A DNA stretch of 64,000 nucleotides from the NCBI GenBank assembly GCA_033063855.1, contig CP093831.1:2790001-2854000 (forward strand), written 5' to 3'. Positions within the stretch are counted from its first letter, which is position 1; every line of letters begins with the position of its first letter. Positions 39,296-50,954 of the stretch are shown one piece after another. The DNA comes from Smittia aterrima (lineage: Eukaryota > Arthropoda > Insecta > Diptera > Chironomidae). The notes under the pieces are model-generated. The model was given only the letters and a program-made list of their open reading frames with translations. It was not told the DNA's origin and did not search any database. The position numbers were made by a program, and so were the translations under genes.

Positions 39296-40146
39296 CTAAC
39301 GGCCCACTTGCCCTAGGCTAATGTCGGTTTTCGGAGTGTCAGTGGTGAGGCATTGCGTTTCAACGATCGTCTCATTAATAATCGTTTGCAATTCGCGAAC
39401 ACTTTGAATTTGGAGAAGGCGAAGAATACGTGCAGCTTGCTCAACATCCTCATCTTTCTGATTCATGCCTTGACCTTGGAAGATTGGAAATGGGTTTCCC
39501 TCGAGGATTGGCTGCTTTAAAACTTCCTTGTTGAGATTATCTTTGATAACTCGACTGATTGCTAGGAGAACTATTTTAGTGTCGGGATGAGAAGGAACAG
39601 AAAGTTTCTCTGCGAGAAGTCGAACTCCTGATTCAAATTCTGGGCTGTTGACTGAAGGATAAAACTTTTAATTAAAGAATGACAAGAAGAGTCGCAAAAC
39701 TTACAATCCAAGTTATCAAACGGATTAATCGACTTCATACTCGGGGCGCTTGTTTTATTCTCCTCAGCAGCAATCACTTTCTTAGAAGTCACCGCTCGAT
39801 ATTCATCAGCTGAAAGATTTATTTATTAACTTACAATCAATCAATTTGAGTCAGACAAACCATTATCCAAGTATTCGAGTTTAATCGCATAGGACACAAT
39901 CCATTTCAGTTGATCAAGCTCCGATGTCAACTCCTTAGGGCAATTAAGTTCATTCTTGTACTTCTGAAAGACCTGAGGCCAATCTGCATTGTTAACTTGA
40001 CGTAATCCTACTCGGTCTTCAATTTTGTGATGTCTAATTTTCTGATCTTCGAGCCACAACACAAGATTTCTGAATTGTTTCTCGTCTTCGCAATTAACTC
40101 CTTCAGGATTTGGATGAGCCAAACACAGAAGTTTATTTCGGAACAT
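39296..40146 (-). CDS. RTRAF: RNA transcription, translation and transport factor (RTRAF / C14orf166 / CGI-99)
   Basis: RNA-binding helper found with the tRNA ligase complex and in RNA transport granules. Exons in transcript order: 40146-39861, 39809-39705, 39651-39296 (248 residues, close to the 244 of the human protein). Tell-tale segments: MFRNKLLCLAHPNPEGVNCEDE at the start (human-like pattern with an NP-x-G-x-NC core), LVLWLEDQKIRHHKIEDR, DWPQVFQKY, then QAARILRLLQIQSVRELQ and the C-terminal LGQVGR, which matches the family's LGKVGR ending. The middle part, encoded by the small second exon, is polar and poorly conserved. The gene is head-to-head with RRP15. Confidence 0.95.
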
Positions 40147-40378
40147 TTTGATTTCTCAGATCTTCTTCAATAACTTTTAATCTTTTTTGCAGATCTTCTT
40201 CAATATTTCGTGTAAATTGTGAAATTAAGTCGAACAGACCCGGCTAAAATATTTTTTTTTAAGAAATATCATTTTACCCCCGTTTGATGGTGAGTTGAGG
40301 TAAAATTGGTTTGTTTTGATAAACAGCGTGCGAAAGCGGAATTTATTTTAATATTTCAAACTACGATAAGCTATTAAG
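40147..40378. promoter_or_regulatory. bidirectional promoter region RTRAF / RRP15
   Basis: Only 232 bases separate the two divergent start codons, so both promoters and 5' UTRs must lie here. I see no TATA box or clear Inr/DPE pair, as is usual for broadly expressed genes. Confidence 0.6.
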
Positions 40379-41215
40379 ATGTCGACTGATACAGACACTG
40401 AAAGTGAACTTAGTGAACAGGAAATCATTGAAGATGATAAGGATCGACTGAGCGATGACGAGGAATATCCGATTTCTGACGATGAAGAAATGGCTGTTGA
40501 TGGAAATAAAGGATGGGCGAGTGCTATGGCGAAAGTTCTTAGATCGGATAAGTCAGAAGTTCTATCAAAGGCAAAGAAAGTTGAAGATATCGAGAAGAAG
40601 AAAGTGAAGAAAGCTTATGAGTTCGAGATTGATGGTGAAGATCCTAAAAATGTTGAGGAAGCGAAACCTGATCAAACAGCCTTGGAACGAGCGCTTGAGA
40701 AAAGGAAGTACAGAGAAAGACAAGAAGTAAGTTTGAATCTCCGCTTTCATTAACTTTTATTCAAATCATTTTCTTTGTAGAACAAACTTCGAGTCTTCAG
40801 TCTTCGTCTCAAACCTTCAACGATAGATCTTGACAGAGAACGAACATTCAAGAAAATCGGAACGCGAGGTGTTGTTCAGCTGTTCAATGCCGTAAAGAAT
40901 CAACAATCAGAAATCACTAGAAAACTCCAAGGCACTAAACTAGAAAGCAAACGTGACGAAATCATTCGCAGTTCAGACAACAAGAAAAATTTCCTCAATC
41001 AATTGATGTCAGGACCTCGTGCGCAATCAGAACTAGTTGACCAAGGTGTAAAGGATGAGAAGAAAGAAGAATCAAGTTCAGATGAAGAAGGTGGAAAAGA
41101 GTCGAGTTGGGGTGCTCTTCGTAACGACTTCATGACTGGGAAAAAAGTTGGATGGGACAAGGATGACAGTGAAGATGAAGGTTCAGAAAATATGTCAGAG
41201 AGTGATTCGGAATAA
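40379..41215 (+). CDS. RRP15: RRP15-like ribosomal RNA processing protein
   Basis: Nucleolar factor for 60S ribosome assembly. Two exons, 40379-40726 and 40781-41215 (260 residues). The acidic amino end (SDDEEYPISDDEEM) is followed by the RRP15 core: KGWASAMAKVLRSDKSEVLSK, ALERALEKRKYRERQE, then TFKKIGTRGVVQLFNAVKNQQ, the most conserved family segment. The carboxyl end is again acidic and Ser-rich, plausibly phosphorylated. A methionine-led frame and Kozak-like context (aagATGT) support the start. Confidence 0.92.
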
Positions 41216-41216
41216 A
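41211..41216 (+). terminator. AATAAA overlapping the RRP15 stop codon
   Basis: The stop is embedded in AATAAA (GAA-TAA-A), so the poly(A) signal begins within the last codon. The downstream gene's stop is 51 bases away. This would give a very short 3' UTR. Confidence 0.45.
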
Positions 41217-41257
41217 TTAAGACCAATTGGATTATTGGGACGAATTGAAAGAACACT

Positions 41258-41267
41258 TTTATTTATT
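41258..41267 (-). terminator. polyadenylation signals of RGP1
   Basis: Two overlapping TTTATT copies (41258-41263 and 41262-41267) read AATAAA on the minus strand, abutting the RGP1 stop codon. The converging RRP15 and RGP1 transcripts must therefore overlap or end almost together. Confidence 0.5.
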
Positions 41268-42548
41268 CATTTCAATATCAGCGCGTCAGTACAGCTTGGA
41301 TGGAAAATCTGAGTTGGGTTCGTGGAGTAAATCGTAATTGGAAGATTCCAAACCATCGTCTCGATGTCAATGTTTTTCGGACCATGCCAATTCTCACTTT
41401 CAGATCCGTCGTTTGGCATTAGACCTTCATTCATTGTTGTCACAAATTGAAAATGAAGTCTCCAACGAACATCAACTGCTTCAGTTGAAAACGAAGGTGT
41501 GACTTGTAATGGAATGGGCAAAATCATTTGAGTTTGAAGGAGTCCAATGCAAATTTCATGATGCTTAGCAAAGTTTGTGATCTTGCCTGTTGCTCCTTTG
41601 CTGCTGTCTTTATTATCGATGACAGGTTTCTCCTCTTTACTATTGAGGATTTCCTCGCACTGTAAAGTGACTGACAATTGAACGCATCTAACAGTACGAC
41701 ATGAAAAATCTAGCGTTCCAACGATATCTTCTCCCAATTTGTAACAAGGTTTGAACAAACAGAATCGACCTACTTTTCCTCGTCGATTAGTGATGACATA
41801 AAAGTTCGGCCTTCGTCGTGCTGTTATATTCTGAAGATTTTCCAATGCAATTTCAACCTTGGAAACAACTTTGCGATCGTTCTCGAGGAATGGATTAGTA
41901 GGTGTAAGCTCATCGTTGGTAACATCGCAAGGAGCTGGGAGTTGTTCGGGTTTCTCTTCGATTAATAATGGAAGAACTCGAATGGGCACTTGAAGAAGTT
42001 GGACTCTTGACCCGACTCTCTGAGTCGCTATGCTTACTTTGTAGTAATACTTGATATCAACTCCTCGATAAGTTGGGGGACATGATGGGATCTCTTCGCG
42101 ATAATAATCTAAAAGAACAAATTATGAAATGTTTTACATTTAGTTAGAATGTTTCTCTTACAAGTTCTTGACTCTCCATTAGCAAGTCGTAAGTCACAGA
42201 AGAGGATCTTCGGGGAAGTCGAGAGATGAGAGTTCTCATGAATATTTAAACTCGTCTTGGGAAGTGTCTGAGCTTGATTGGCCAGAGGTACTTTGAATTC
42301 TTGAGTTTTACAGTATCCATTGATCTGAACAGATGCCCATGCAAGATTCTCCATCACATCACTGAAATAAGAATTAACTTAGATTTGACTTATAAAATAA
42401 AATTGTGAGTTGTCACTTACACATTTGATTGCGAAATTTTATGTTCAGGCAGAGAATGATTGGAGAACGTGATGAAGACTTCAACAGTCTCACCACAGAG
42501 AAAGACAGCTGACTGGTTTCGAAGTAATTTAGCTTTTATCTCAATCAT
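41267..42548 (-). CDS. RGP1: RGP1 homologue, Rab6 GEF complex subunit
   Basis: Partner of RIC1 in the guanine-nucleotide exchange complex that activates Rab6 at the Golgi; arrestin-like fold. Exons in transcript order: 42548-42421, 42361-42162, 42108-41267 (389 residues; human 391). Matching landmarks: VMENLAWASVQI near the start, STPKILFCDLRL-like block (SPKILFCDLRLANGES), PPTYRGVDIKYYYKV, RVPLRVL-like LLQVPIRVLPLL, NRRGKVGRFCLFKPCYKLGE, TVRCVQLSVTLQCEE, and the late VRWRLHFQFVTT segment. The amino end, MIEIKAKL, with FLCGETVEVFITFSNHSLP, fits the family's first beta strands. It is head-to-head with NELF-B. Confidence 0.94.
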
Positions 42549-42688
42549 TTTGTGTTGATTGCACTTTTTAAGATTGCACTGAAGTTTGTGAGAAAAATGT
42601 TGTGAAATTTAATTTGTCCGTCTGACAAAACGACGAAGTAAACAAAACTTCGAATTCAAATAAAAATTAAAAATTAAGAGACAATTCG
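42549..42688. promoter_or_regulatory. bidirectional promoter region RGP1 / NELF-B
   Basis: The divergent start codons are 140 bases apart, so both promoters are packed into this interval. No TATA box is evident. Confidence 0.6.
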
Positions 42689-44566
42689 ATGATGGAAGAC
42701 ATTCTTTCCGGTCAGAACAATCTCAGGAATGCCTTGACCTCTTGTGACGATCCGTTGAAAGGTGAGAAACATGATATTCTTTGATGAAATCATTTTTTTT
42801 AATGAAATCAAATCAAATTTTTAGCCATTGAAGCTTTTCAGGTGAGATTTCTTAAGTTTTTACACAAACTAAACACAGAACGATGAATACAAGTAAACTA
42901 AACTAAATTAATTATTTTTAGCTGCGAAATGGAATTGTTTTGCATTCCCTCCGACCAATGCTTCCACTTTTGGATTTACATGGCGTCCCACGGCTTGATT
43001 TTCATACTTCAATTCTTGAGGATTTACGGGAGAAGTTAGTTCAGCAAATCAACGATATGAATACGAAGATGGAAGTAAAGGAACGCGATAAGAAATTGAA
43101 GGAGTTGCTAAACAAAAGTTTTGGGTTGATTCGAATTAAGCAGTTGCGTCCTGCTGTGATGGCGATTCTAAGGAACATGAAGCAAATTGATGATAAATAC
43201 CTTCGCGTACTTGTTCGAGATCGAGAACTTTACGCTGGAGCTGATGTAGAAGTAAAGCGACAAATTTGGAGAGACAATCAAAGTCTTTTTGGGGACGAAG
43301 TATCACCAGAACTTTCGCAATACATTCGAGTAAAGGATACAATCATCTACGATCATACGAATCTGAACAATTTGTTCTTCTCGCCAAGCCCTAAGAACCG
43401 ACGTCAGGGAGAGGTCGTTCAAAAACTTGCTCATATGATTGGATCGTCTGTCAAGTTGTACGACATGGTCTTGCAGTTTCTCCGAACATTGTTCTTGCGA
43501 ACAAGAAACGTTCACTACTGCACATTGAGAGCAGAATTACTGATGGCTCTGCACGATCTTGACATTCAAGATATCATTTCAGTCGATCCGTGTCATAAGT
43601 TTACTTGGTGTTTGGACGCATGCATTCGCGAGAAGCAAGTTGACATCAAAAGATCTCGAGAACTTCAAGGATTCCTTGACAACATCAAGCGAGGACATGA
43701 ACAGATTTTAGGAGACTTGAGCATGACTCTTTGTGACCCCTACGCCATCAATTTCCTGGCTTCATCAGCAATCAAAATATTGCTTCATCTTGTTAGCGTC
43801 GATGGGTTACCAAGAAGCAACTCAATTTTGATTTTATTGCTCCGCATGTTGTCTCTTGGACTTAGCGCTTGGCGAATGATCGACACGCAGGACTTCAAAG
43901 AATCAAAGTTCGACATTCAAATCTTGACCAAATTCTTACCAGCACTGACATCTTTGATGGTTGATGATCAAGCTCGTAATTTCCATTCCCGTTTACCACC
44001 AGATGAACGAGCCAACGCTTTGATTGTTATTGACCACGAAGGACCCGTTCCTGAAGCAATCGAAGCTTACATTCAGGAGAGCTCAGTCGCATCAATTCTT
44101 GCAATGTACTACGCGTTACATGTTGCTAAACAAAAAGACCGAATTGGGCTCTTGCGTATTCTTACGATTCTCTCATCATGCAAAGAAGAACGTGCATATG
44201 AAGATCCGTTCCTTCACTCACTCGTAGCTTATCTGATTCCCATGGGTGACGAGTTCGCAAATGAAGAGTTCTGCACGGGATTATTTGATGGATTCTTGTT
44301 TGCTGGGTTGAATCGTGACAATGTAAGCAAACACATCATGAAGCTTTTGTGGTATGTTCACAGCAAAATCAACAGAACACGTCTGAACACTTTGATGAAA
44401 GGTATGAACAAGTTAAAGTAACGAGATAACAGGTACAAATTTATTCTTTTTAGCTATCGAACCTGATTATGTTTCTGAACTCTACGATGCTCTGGCAAAG
44501 AGAACGTTGGTTGAACTTACAGGAGTGGAACCTATGCAAGGTGTTGAACCAACAGAACCAATTTAA
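42689..44566 (+). CDS. NELF-B: negative elongation factor B (COBRA1)
   Basis: Subunit of the NELF complex that holds RNA polymerase II in promoter-proximal pausing. Exons: 42689-42761, 42825-42841 (only 17 bases), 42922-44401, 44454-44566 (560 residues; human 580). Landmarks: AIEAFQLRNGIVLHSLRPML, LLDLHGVPRLDFH, ELLNKSFGLIRIKQLRPAVM, RDRELYAGADVEVKRQIW, SPSPKNRRQGEVVQKL, RNVHYCTLRAELLMALHD, SVDPCHKFTWCLDACIREK, GLSAWRMIDTQ. The helical repeat character is clear and there is no membrane or signal segment. Two adjacent ATGs start the frame (42689, 42692). Confidence 0.95.
42825..42841 (+). other. NELF-B: 17-base microexon of NELF-B
   Basis: The exon CCATTGAAGCTTTTCAG is flanked by tttttag and gtgaga and completes AIEAFQ between DDPLK and LRNG. 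Skipping it would shift the frame, so it must be constitutive for a functional protein. Confidence 0.8.
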
Positions 44567-44599
44567 AAAGTTTTATAAAAGAAATCAAGACGGTACAAG

Positions 44600-44605
44600 A
44601 ATAAA
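44600..44605 (+). terminator. polyadenylation signal of NELF-B
   Basis: AATAAA lies 33 bases after the TAA stop. Confidence 0.6.
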
Positions 44606-44769
44606 CACTTAGAATTACTTGTGATTTAACAGTCGTTTTACTTTCAAATCATCGTCGATGAAGGTTCAAAGCTTGACTCTCGAAGTTTTGTTTTCTTCTC
44701 TTCGTTCCTTTCAATTTTATTACGAGCAATGGAACCAGTGCGGAAATAAAAGCGGACGGAGCAATACAC

Positions 44770-44799
44770 GATAGCTTAGCTTCGCAGCTATCATATGAT
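44770..44799. repeat. inverted repeats just upstream of real-time
   Basis: GATAGCT (44770-44776) and AGCTATC (44786-44792) form a 7-base stem with a 9-base loop, directly followed by the palindrome ATCATATGAT (44790-44799). The element sits about 110 bases before the retm start codon, in its likely promoter or 5' UTR. GATA cores occur on both strands. Function is unknown. Confidence 0.35.
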
Positions 44800-44904
44800 C
44801 TCAGAGTTCAAACAGTTTAAAATTGTTTTGATTTATTAACAGCGAAAATTATTTTTCTGTGATTTTTTTTTCTGTGAAAAGAATTTAGCAAATTAAGATT
44901 CAAG

Positions 44905-47738
44905 ATGCCGCAAGAATTCCAATCTTCAGTGAGAGTTTACAAGTATCCTTTCGAGCTTATCATGAAGGTGAGACGAATGTTATGAGAAAATTACTAGCTG
45001 TCGAGACTGACAATTGTCTCGCGTATTCAAAAATTTATCACGGGAAAAACATTTATCGCTCCAGTAACTTCTGCGATAAATGGCAAGTGTCTGTAAAATA
45101 TTCAAATGAACTAGTCGAAGGCAATCAATGTGACATTGAAGCAATAAAATCGATATTGGTTCCCAACAAGGATCAAGTTTCACAAGAATTTGTAATTTAA
45201 TCTCAATTGAACTACTTCTTAATATTGCGAATCAAGTTGCTCTAGAATTCTCTTTATTAAAATTGATTGTGCAACTTCCATTCTTTACGCCTACAGAAGT
45301 AAGAAAATTTTAGTGAATGGAAAAAAAAGCAGGAGAAGGTCGAAGCGAGAAGGCGGAAAAAGGGGAAGAGGGTGGAAGAAGCATGTGTTTGTCAAGGCTG
45401 TTACTTGGCGCAAAGCAGATTCTTCGTTTTATTTAAAAAGTACGCAAATATGTTTACGCTTAGTAAACTTGAATACTTATGAGACAATTAAATTGAGAAA
45501 AGGGGACATACTTGAAAGCTTGCGCATCATTAAATTCAGTATGTCTATCAATAATTGAAGTCTACTTGATAATAAATCATTGATAAATGTCATGCAAGGA
45601 TTTTTTTATAGAAATAATTTATTCTTTACTTATCGTAGGCATATGAGCGTCGCTTTCCGACTTGTCCCCAAATGCCGATTGTGCTTGACTGTGTAGTAAT
45701 GGACGATAAAGTGGATGGACCCAAACGTCAGACAAAGCGACGATGTAAACTTCAAGTTGAAGCTCCTTACATTTTTAAAAAGATAATTGGAGTCGATGTG
45801 GCGTACTTCATTCAAGAAAACTTTCTAGACTTGAAGGAGCGTAAATTAACGATCGAAGCAACGAATGAAACTTTCTCATCGAGAATTAAGATCTTCGAAA
45901 AGTGTCGTTATTACGTCCATCCCGAAAATCCTGACTGGACCTGCTTCGATCAAAGTGCCAACATTGAAATTACAAATTTCTTTGGTTTCGAACATCAAAT
46001 GGAGAAGGTTGGAATGAAACAGTATACGCAACTAACTTTGAAAGGAAAGGAAATCATTGAATACTTCGTTGATGAGTTGACTACGCAAGGAATACAACAT
46101 GTTGAAGTTTGGAAGGATCCCGAAGGCTCTGACATATTCAGCAGTTTTGATAAAGAGACTGAAAACGAGGCGATAGAACAAGAGCGATTAGACGCTGAGT
46201 ATATTAAGAATTATCTTGGCGAGCTTACGCCTCTTCAAGAATCAAGATTGCATCAAATGAAACGGAAACTTCATGATCAAGACCTTGAAATGGTAACTAT
46301 CTATTCTCTTTTTTATGATGCGTCATGTTCAACCTTGTAACTCATTCACTTTTAGATTCCCGACTATCCAACACTTTTACGATTTCTACGTGCACGTGAT
46401 TTTAGCATCGAGAAAGCATCGGCAATGCTCATTGAGTCGTTAAAGTGGAGGAAGGAGCATGACGTCGATAATCTACTGAAAACTTACAAAGAACCTCAAG
46501 TGGTTGTGAAATATTTCCCAGGTGAATGGAACAATAGATTGACCGACGAAGAACAAAGGCCAATTTACGTAATTAAACTTGGAAACATGGATGTAAAAGG
46601 GCTAATGAAGTCGATTGGGGAGGACGGACTCATGCGATTGACGCTTTACATTTGTGAGCAAGGATTGAAAAAGATGGAAGAGCTGACGTTACAACACGGA
46701 AAGCCAATTTGGTCTTGGTGTTTGTTAGTCGATTGTGAAAATCTTTCAATGCGTCATTTGTGGCGTCCAGGACTTGCCTCTCTTCTCAGAATAATTGAAG
46801 TCGTCGAGAAGAATTACCCCGAGACAATGGGACGCGTGTTGATTGTTCGGGCTCCTCGAGTATTTCCTGTTTTATGGACTATCGTCTCTGCATTTATCGG
46901 TAAGCTAAGAATTTTCATTAATTTCCCTTTCAATGAACTCACAATTGTTTTAATTAGATGAAAATACTCGAAACAAATTCCTTTTCTTTGGAGACATCGC
47001 ACATGGCCTGGAGAACTTCATTCCTCTAATGCCGAAAGATTTCTTAGCAACCTCGGACAAAGTAAGTCAATAAATTGCTCGAATTTAAATGGTAATCAAT
47101 TATTTATCTGGAAATATAGACACTCATTCGGAACGGAGGAATAGTTCCAAAGCAACTTTACAGCACTGAATCGATAGACGAGCCTGATATAAATGCAGAG
47201 GACTCGGACGATGTTACTGCAATGACAAAGATAAAACTCAATGAAGCGAATCTCTACCAAAACGTGAAACTCAAACCGTCGCAATTTTATGAGATTTTGA
47301 TTAAGAACGACGATAACCGTGCAGTGCTCACATGGGACTATGAATCTGTTAAAACGGAAGTTTTATTTACGGTTTACGAGACAGACAGTGACATCAATGA
47401 ATCAAACGGTGAGACAATTGCTTTATATCGAGACAATAAACTTCAAAATAAATTCTTCCACAGACGACTCGTACACATCAATTTTCGATGTTGCCGGCAT
47501 GAAGGAAACCGTCAATTATAAGAAAAAGGAACAAACAATTACAAGTCGAGCAAAGGAGTCAGTTCAAGGATCTTTCGAAATGGAAAAGAAAACGTACATT
47601 CTGCAGTGGATGATTCCTCCGACGATAGATCAATCTACTCGTCTGATGTACTTCTATCAAACGCTGAGCTCAGCCAATTATCGGGGATCCATGACAAGTC
47701 TGCAGTCCCAATCAGCTATTAGTTTACACTCTAGATGA
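44905..47738 (+). CDS. retm: real-time: PRELI / CRAL-TRIO / GOLD protein (SEC14L1/5-like)
   Basis: Lipid-transfer type protein of the SEC14L1/SEC14L5 group. Exons: 44905-44967, 45639-46292, 46356-46899, 46958-47061, 47120-47408, 47464-47738 (642 residues; fly Retm is of similar length). Order: PRELI/MSF1 domain (about 1-175; VRVYKYPFELIMKAYERRFPTCPQ), a linker, a CRAL-TRIO N-lobe (about 215-265; LGELTPLQESRL and LLRFLRARDFSIEKA), the lipid-binding lobe (about 290-440; LVDCENLSMRHLWRPG), and a GOLD domain to the C-end (about 470-625; WDYESVKTEVLFTVYE and ending in YFYQTLSSANYRGSMTSLQS). The first exon encodes only 21 residues and is separated by a 671-base intron. Confidence 0.95.
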
Positions 47739-47918
47739 TCCGAGACTGTTAACCTCAACCAATTTATTTCTGCATGAGACTCTTACATTGTCAAACTACA
47801 AATTGCTCATATTTTAATCTCACATCGCATAGATAAGCATGCTTTAAATATTTTGAAAGTTAATGATTTTAAAAGGTACAAACTAAGTAGACGAATGTTA
47901 TAACAAGTATTTTAGTAG

Positions 47919-47924
47919 AATAAA
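47919..47924 (+). terminator. polyadenylation signal of real-time
   Basis: AATAAA lies 180 bases after the retm stop codon, the first in the 3' flank. Confidence 0.55.
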
Positions 47925-50917
47925 AGGAAATTCAACGTTTATCTAATAGAATAGCAAAAATTGGCGATTATCTTGTTTCAATTCTTTTTTCTCTTTGAAC
48001 AACTTTGTCGCTTTTTAAAGGTCAAGGATTTATCTGAAATTCATTTGTTTTCATTGACCTGGTTACCTTCATCATGAAGTAGAAATCGGGTTGCCATTAA
48101 ATTCAATTCTTCGATAGCTTACTCGTGAAACGGGAAATGAAAAGCTCTTCTGAAAATTTCCTTTGAAATTTATTTTTGGGCCTTTCAATCTCCGGAAATT
48201 AAAAACCTTAGAAAATTGCGCCCCATTGCGAGAAGGCGGGAGATTGTCTAATTGAACTTAAAAGCGATAAAAAAAATATTGCCAGAAAGAAGCAGCAGCA
48301 GTGTTGATGAATACCTGAAATTCTTTATTTACTTCCAATATCCGTTTCCTGCTTTCCTGCTGTCGAGGCTTTCTTCCTGTCTTTCATTATTCACAATCTG
48401 AAAACTCCGAATTGAAAAAGGTGAAAATGAAAATAAGGAAATAACTGATTCAATTGATAAATCCCGGTAAAGTTTCCTCAATCAAATTCACTTTCTCGAA
48501 GTCATAAAAGCTTCTGAAGACGAACGATTTTATGACTCTCGTTAAACAAAGCTCATCATTGATTATACGACATCGTTTCAGACAACGATTCAATGATTAA
48601 CAAATATTTTAATCGTCCTCATCTAGCAATAATCGAGATCAAATGAGTTGGAAACTCAATAAGCTTGGCCCAGTGACACAGCCAAAGCTCTCAGCCGCGC
48701 CACATTGTGTAAAAACATTTTCATTGCCAATTGATTCGATTCTCGCATCAGTGTCTTTCTCAAATTTCCTTCATCTCCTTCTAATCCCAAAATATTGCGA
48801 GAGAAAAGAGAAAAGAATGACAAATCAGATTTAAATTGCTGAAGGGAAAATCGGAAAATGTTTTTCTTCGTTTCCTTTCCGAGGTAGAGCGGAAAATGTT
48901 TATTCCATTCATTGCATCATCGAAGTAATTTAAAACGGAAATTAGAAAAATAATAACAATCATAAAAGTCCTCTCAAGATTTTCGAAGTACAAAAAGAAA
49001 TTCTCGAAAGCTCTTGGTTCAATTTCAAGGAAATCTTCTAATTAATCTTGAACGATGAATCAAATTAATTTGATGATAAACCTGCTCATTGACAAATGGA
49101 ATGCAGAAGGCGACAATCGAAGTTGGAGTGACAAGCTAGACGAGTTTTAATGAATAAAACATTCGGTTATGTCTCGAGTCATCCGACTAATCTGTTTCGC
49201 AATCGGGGTCAATGGTTAGTTTTTCTCTCCTCATTTTTCAATTATTGAGATTGCTTCGTGTTATTGTGAAGCTTAAGCAATGAGAAGAAAATTATGAAAT
49301 GACGAGAACAAAATTAATGAAATTTTTTACAGTTCAACTGTTTTCTAGAGAAAAGGGGAAGGCAAAGAGGTTGAGCTTGACATTAGCTGCAGAGAAGAGA
49401 CAGATTTGCGTTTTATTTGCATGATTCGTTCAGTCATTTGCTTCTTCCTTTCAACAAAATATGATAAGTAATCAAAATCAAGTCAAGAGTAGAAAAAGCT
49501 TTTACTCTAATTTTTTCTGAGATAGTTTGCTTGTGATGATCACGAAAATTTCTTTCAAGAGTAAAAATTTAAGAGAAAAAATCCTGCAAAAGAAAGGTTC
49601 AATTGGCTCCTTCATTTACCTTTAACAACTCATCAACTGCATGCATCGTTTCCATCTCATTTTGTTTTCTGCCTGAATAACCAATCTTTCAAGCATCAGC
49701 GAAGAACGTAAATTTACATTTTTCTACCTTTTTGATATTTGCTGAGTACTGCGATCTCTGATGATACGCAAAGAGTAAACGAAGCTCACGAATTGACAAA
49801 AAAGGTTTTCAATCCACCGCAACTTTCAATTGATTTTTTATACATTGAACGTTAAGCCTCCGCAGTCTGTAATTCACGTTCAGAAACATCGTTTGCAGGT
49901 GAACAACATTTACCTGCCAACTTAATGTTTCTCTTCATCCCCATGCTGCATTTAATTATCCGACAACATGGAATTCGTTGGTCTTTCTAATCGGCCTTTG
50001 CCCAAAGGCTCAATGAGCGAGAGGAGAGACGTTATCGTACTGAATTATTAAAGCTTCGTCCCTCTGAAGAAAATGTACGAAAAACAAAACATTTTTATGC
50101 TCTTCCCGCTCTCGTGCACACATCTGAAAATGAATTATAGACTCGAGCTTTTTTCCTTCCCTGAGAAATAAAGGAAAACAACATCCTTGAATTATTTATA
50201 CACAACAGAAAGGAGAATAAAAATTTGTTTATTAAGAAACAGCGATTGCGCGTGAAAACTTTCTTTCAATAAACGTTGTTGTCGCTCAGTGTCCTGGTGT
50301 GGCAATTGTTGTCCAAAGTCCCTCGTCAATGAGGATGTAGAAGGAAGGTGCAAGTGAAATCCGATAATTACGGAAACATATCAATTAAGTGAAAGCGATC
50401 GGTGAACCTTTTCTTGTGCCTTGACAAACTTTTTTTTTGCCGTAAGAAACTTGTTCTTTCTAAATGTCGTTACACAACTTTTTCTTCTAACGCTTTTTTT
50501 GGGTTCGTGGATTTTTTGAGAGCCGCACTAGCCTCAAGGCCCATTAAACTTAATAGCGATTTTAATCTTTTCTCTCACGAGAGAGTGAGATATCTAAAGG
50601 AAATCCCGCAATCTGTTGTAAAAGCTGTAAAGTTGTGAAGTGTCACATGTTGCATGTTCCGAGCATTAAAAATATTGCTTTTCATCCGATCAGGGAAAAG
50701 TTTGCTGATGAAGAGAATGGCGAGCAATAAAGATAATTATAGAGCGGGAAGCGTGTGGTGAGGAGCATTTCCCTTGAATTGCGAAAACAATGTGATGTGT
50801 GCTTTGATATCGTAGGAAAAGCTTTTGAGCAGCTCACGCTTTTCCATTTTCTCGTGAGCGTAAAAACTTCTGTGAGAACATTTTCACTCTCAATTTTCTT
50901 ACACGAGCAATTTTCCT
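47925..50917. other. intergenic stretch
   Basis: AT-rich DNA without a coding-like frame. It probably includes upstream regulatory DNA of the neprilysin gene. I see no recognisable element. Confidence 0.4.
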
Positions 50918-50954
50918 TATAAATTGAGATGAAAATCGTTGAATCCCTTCAGTC
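50918..50954 (+). promoter_or_regulatory. TATA box + initiator, candidate neprilysin promoter
   Basis: TATAAA at 50918-50923 lies 33 bases upstream of A+1 (50951) in TCAGTC (50949-50954), a strong arthropod Inr. The sequence that follows (gtgaagtggaaaactgtgg) looks like a fly 5' UTR. The nearest plus-strand coding start is the neprilysin ATG 3.3 kb downstream, so one or more 5' UTR introns would be needed. Motifs are seen; the gene link is inference. Confidence 0.4.
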
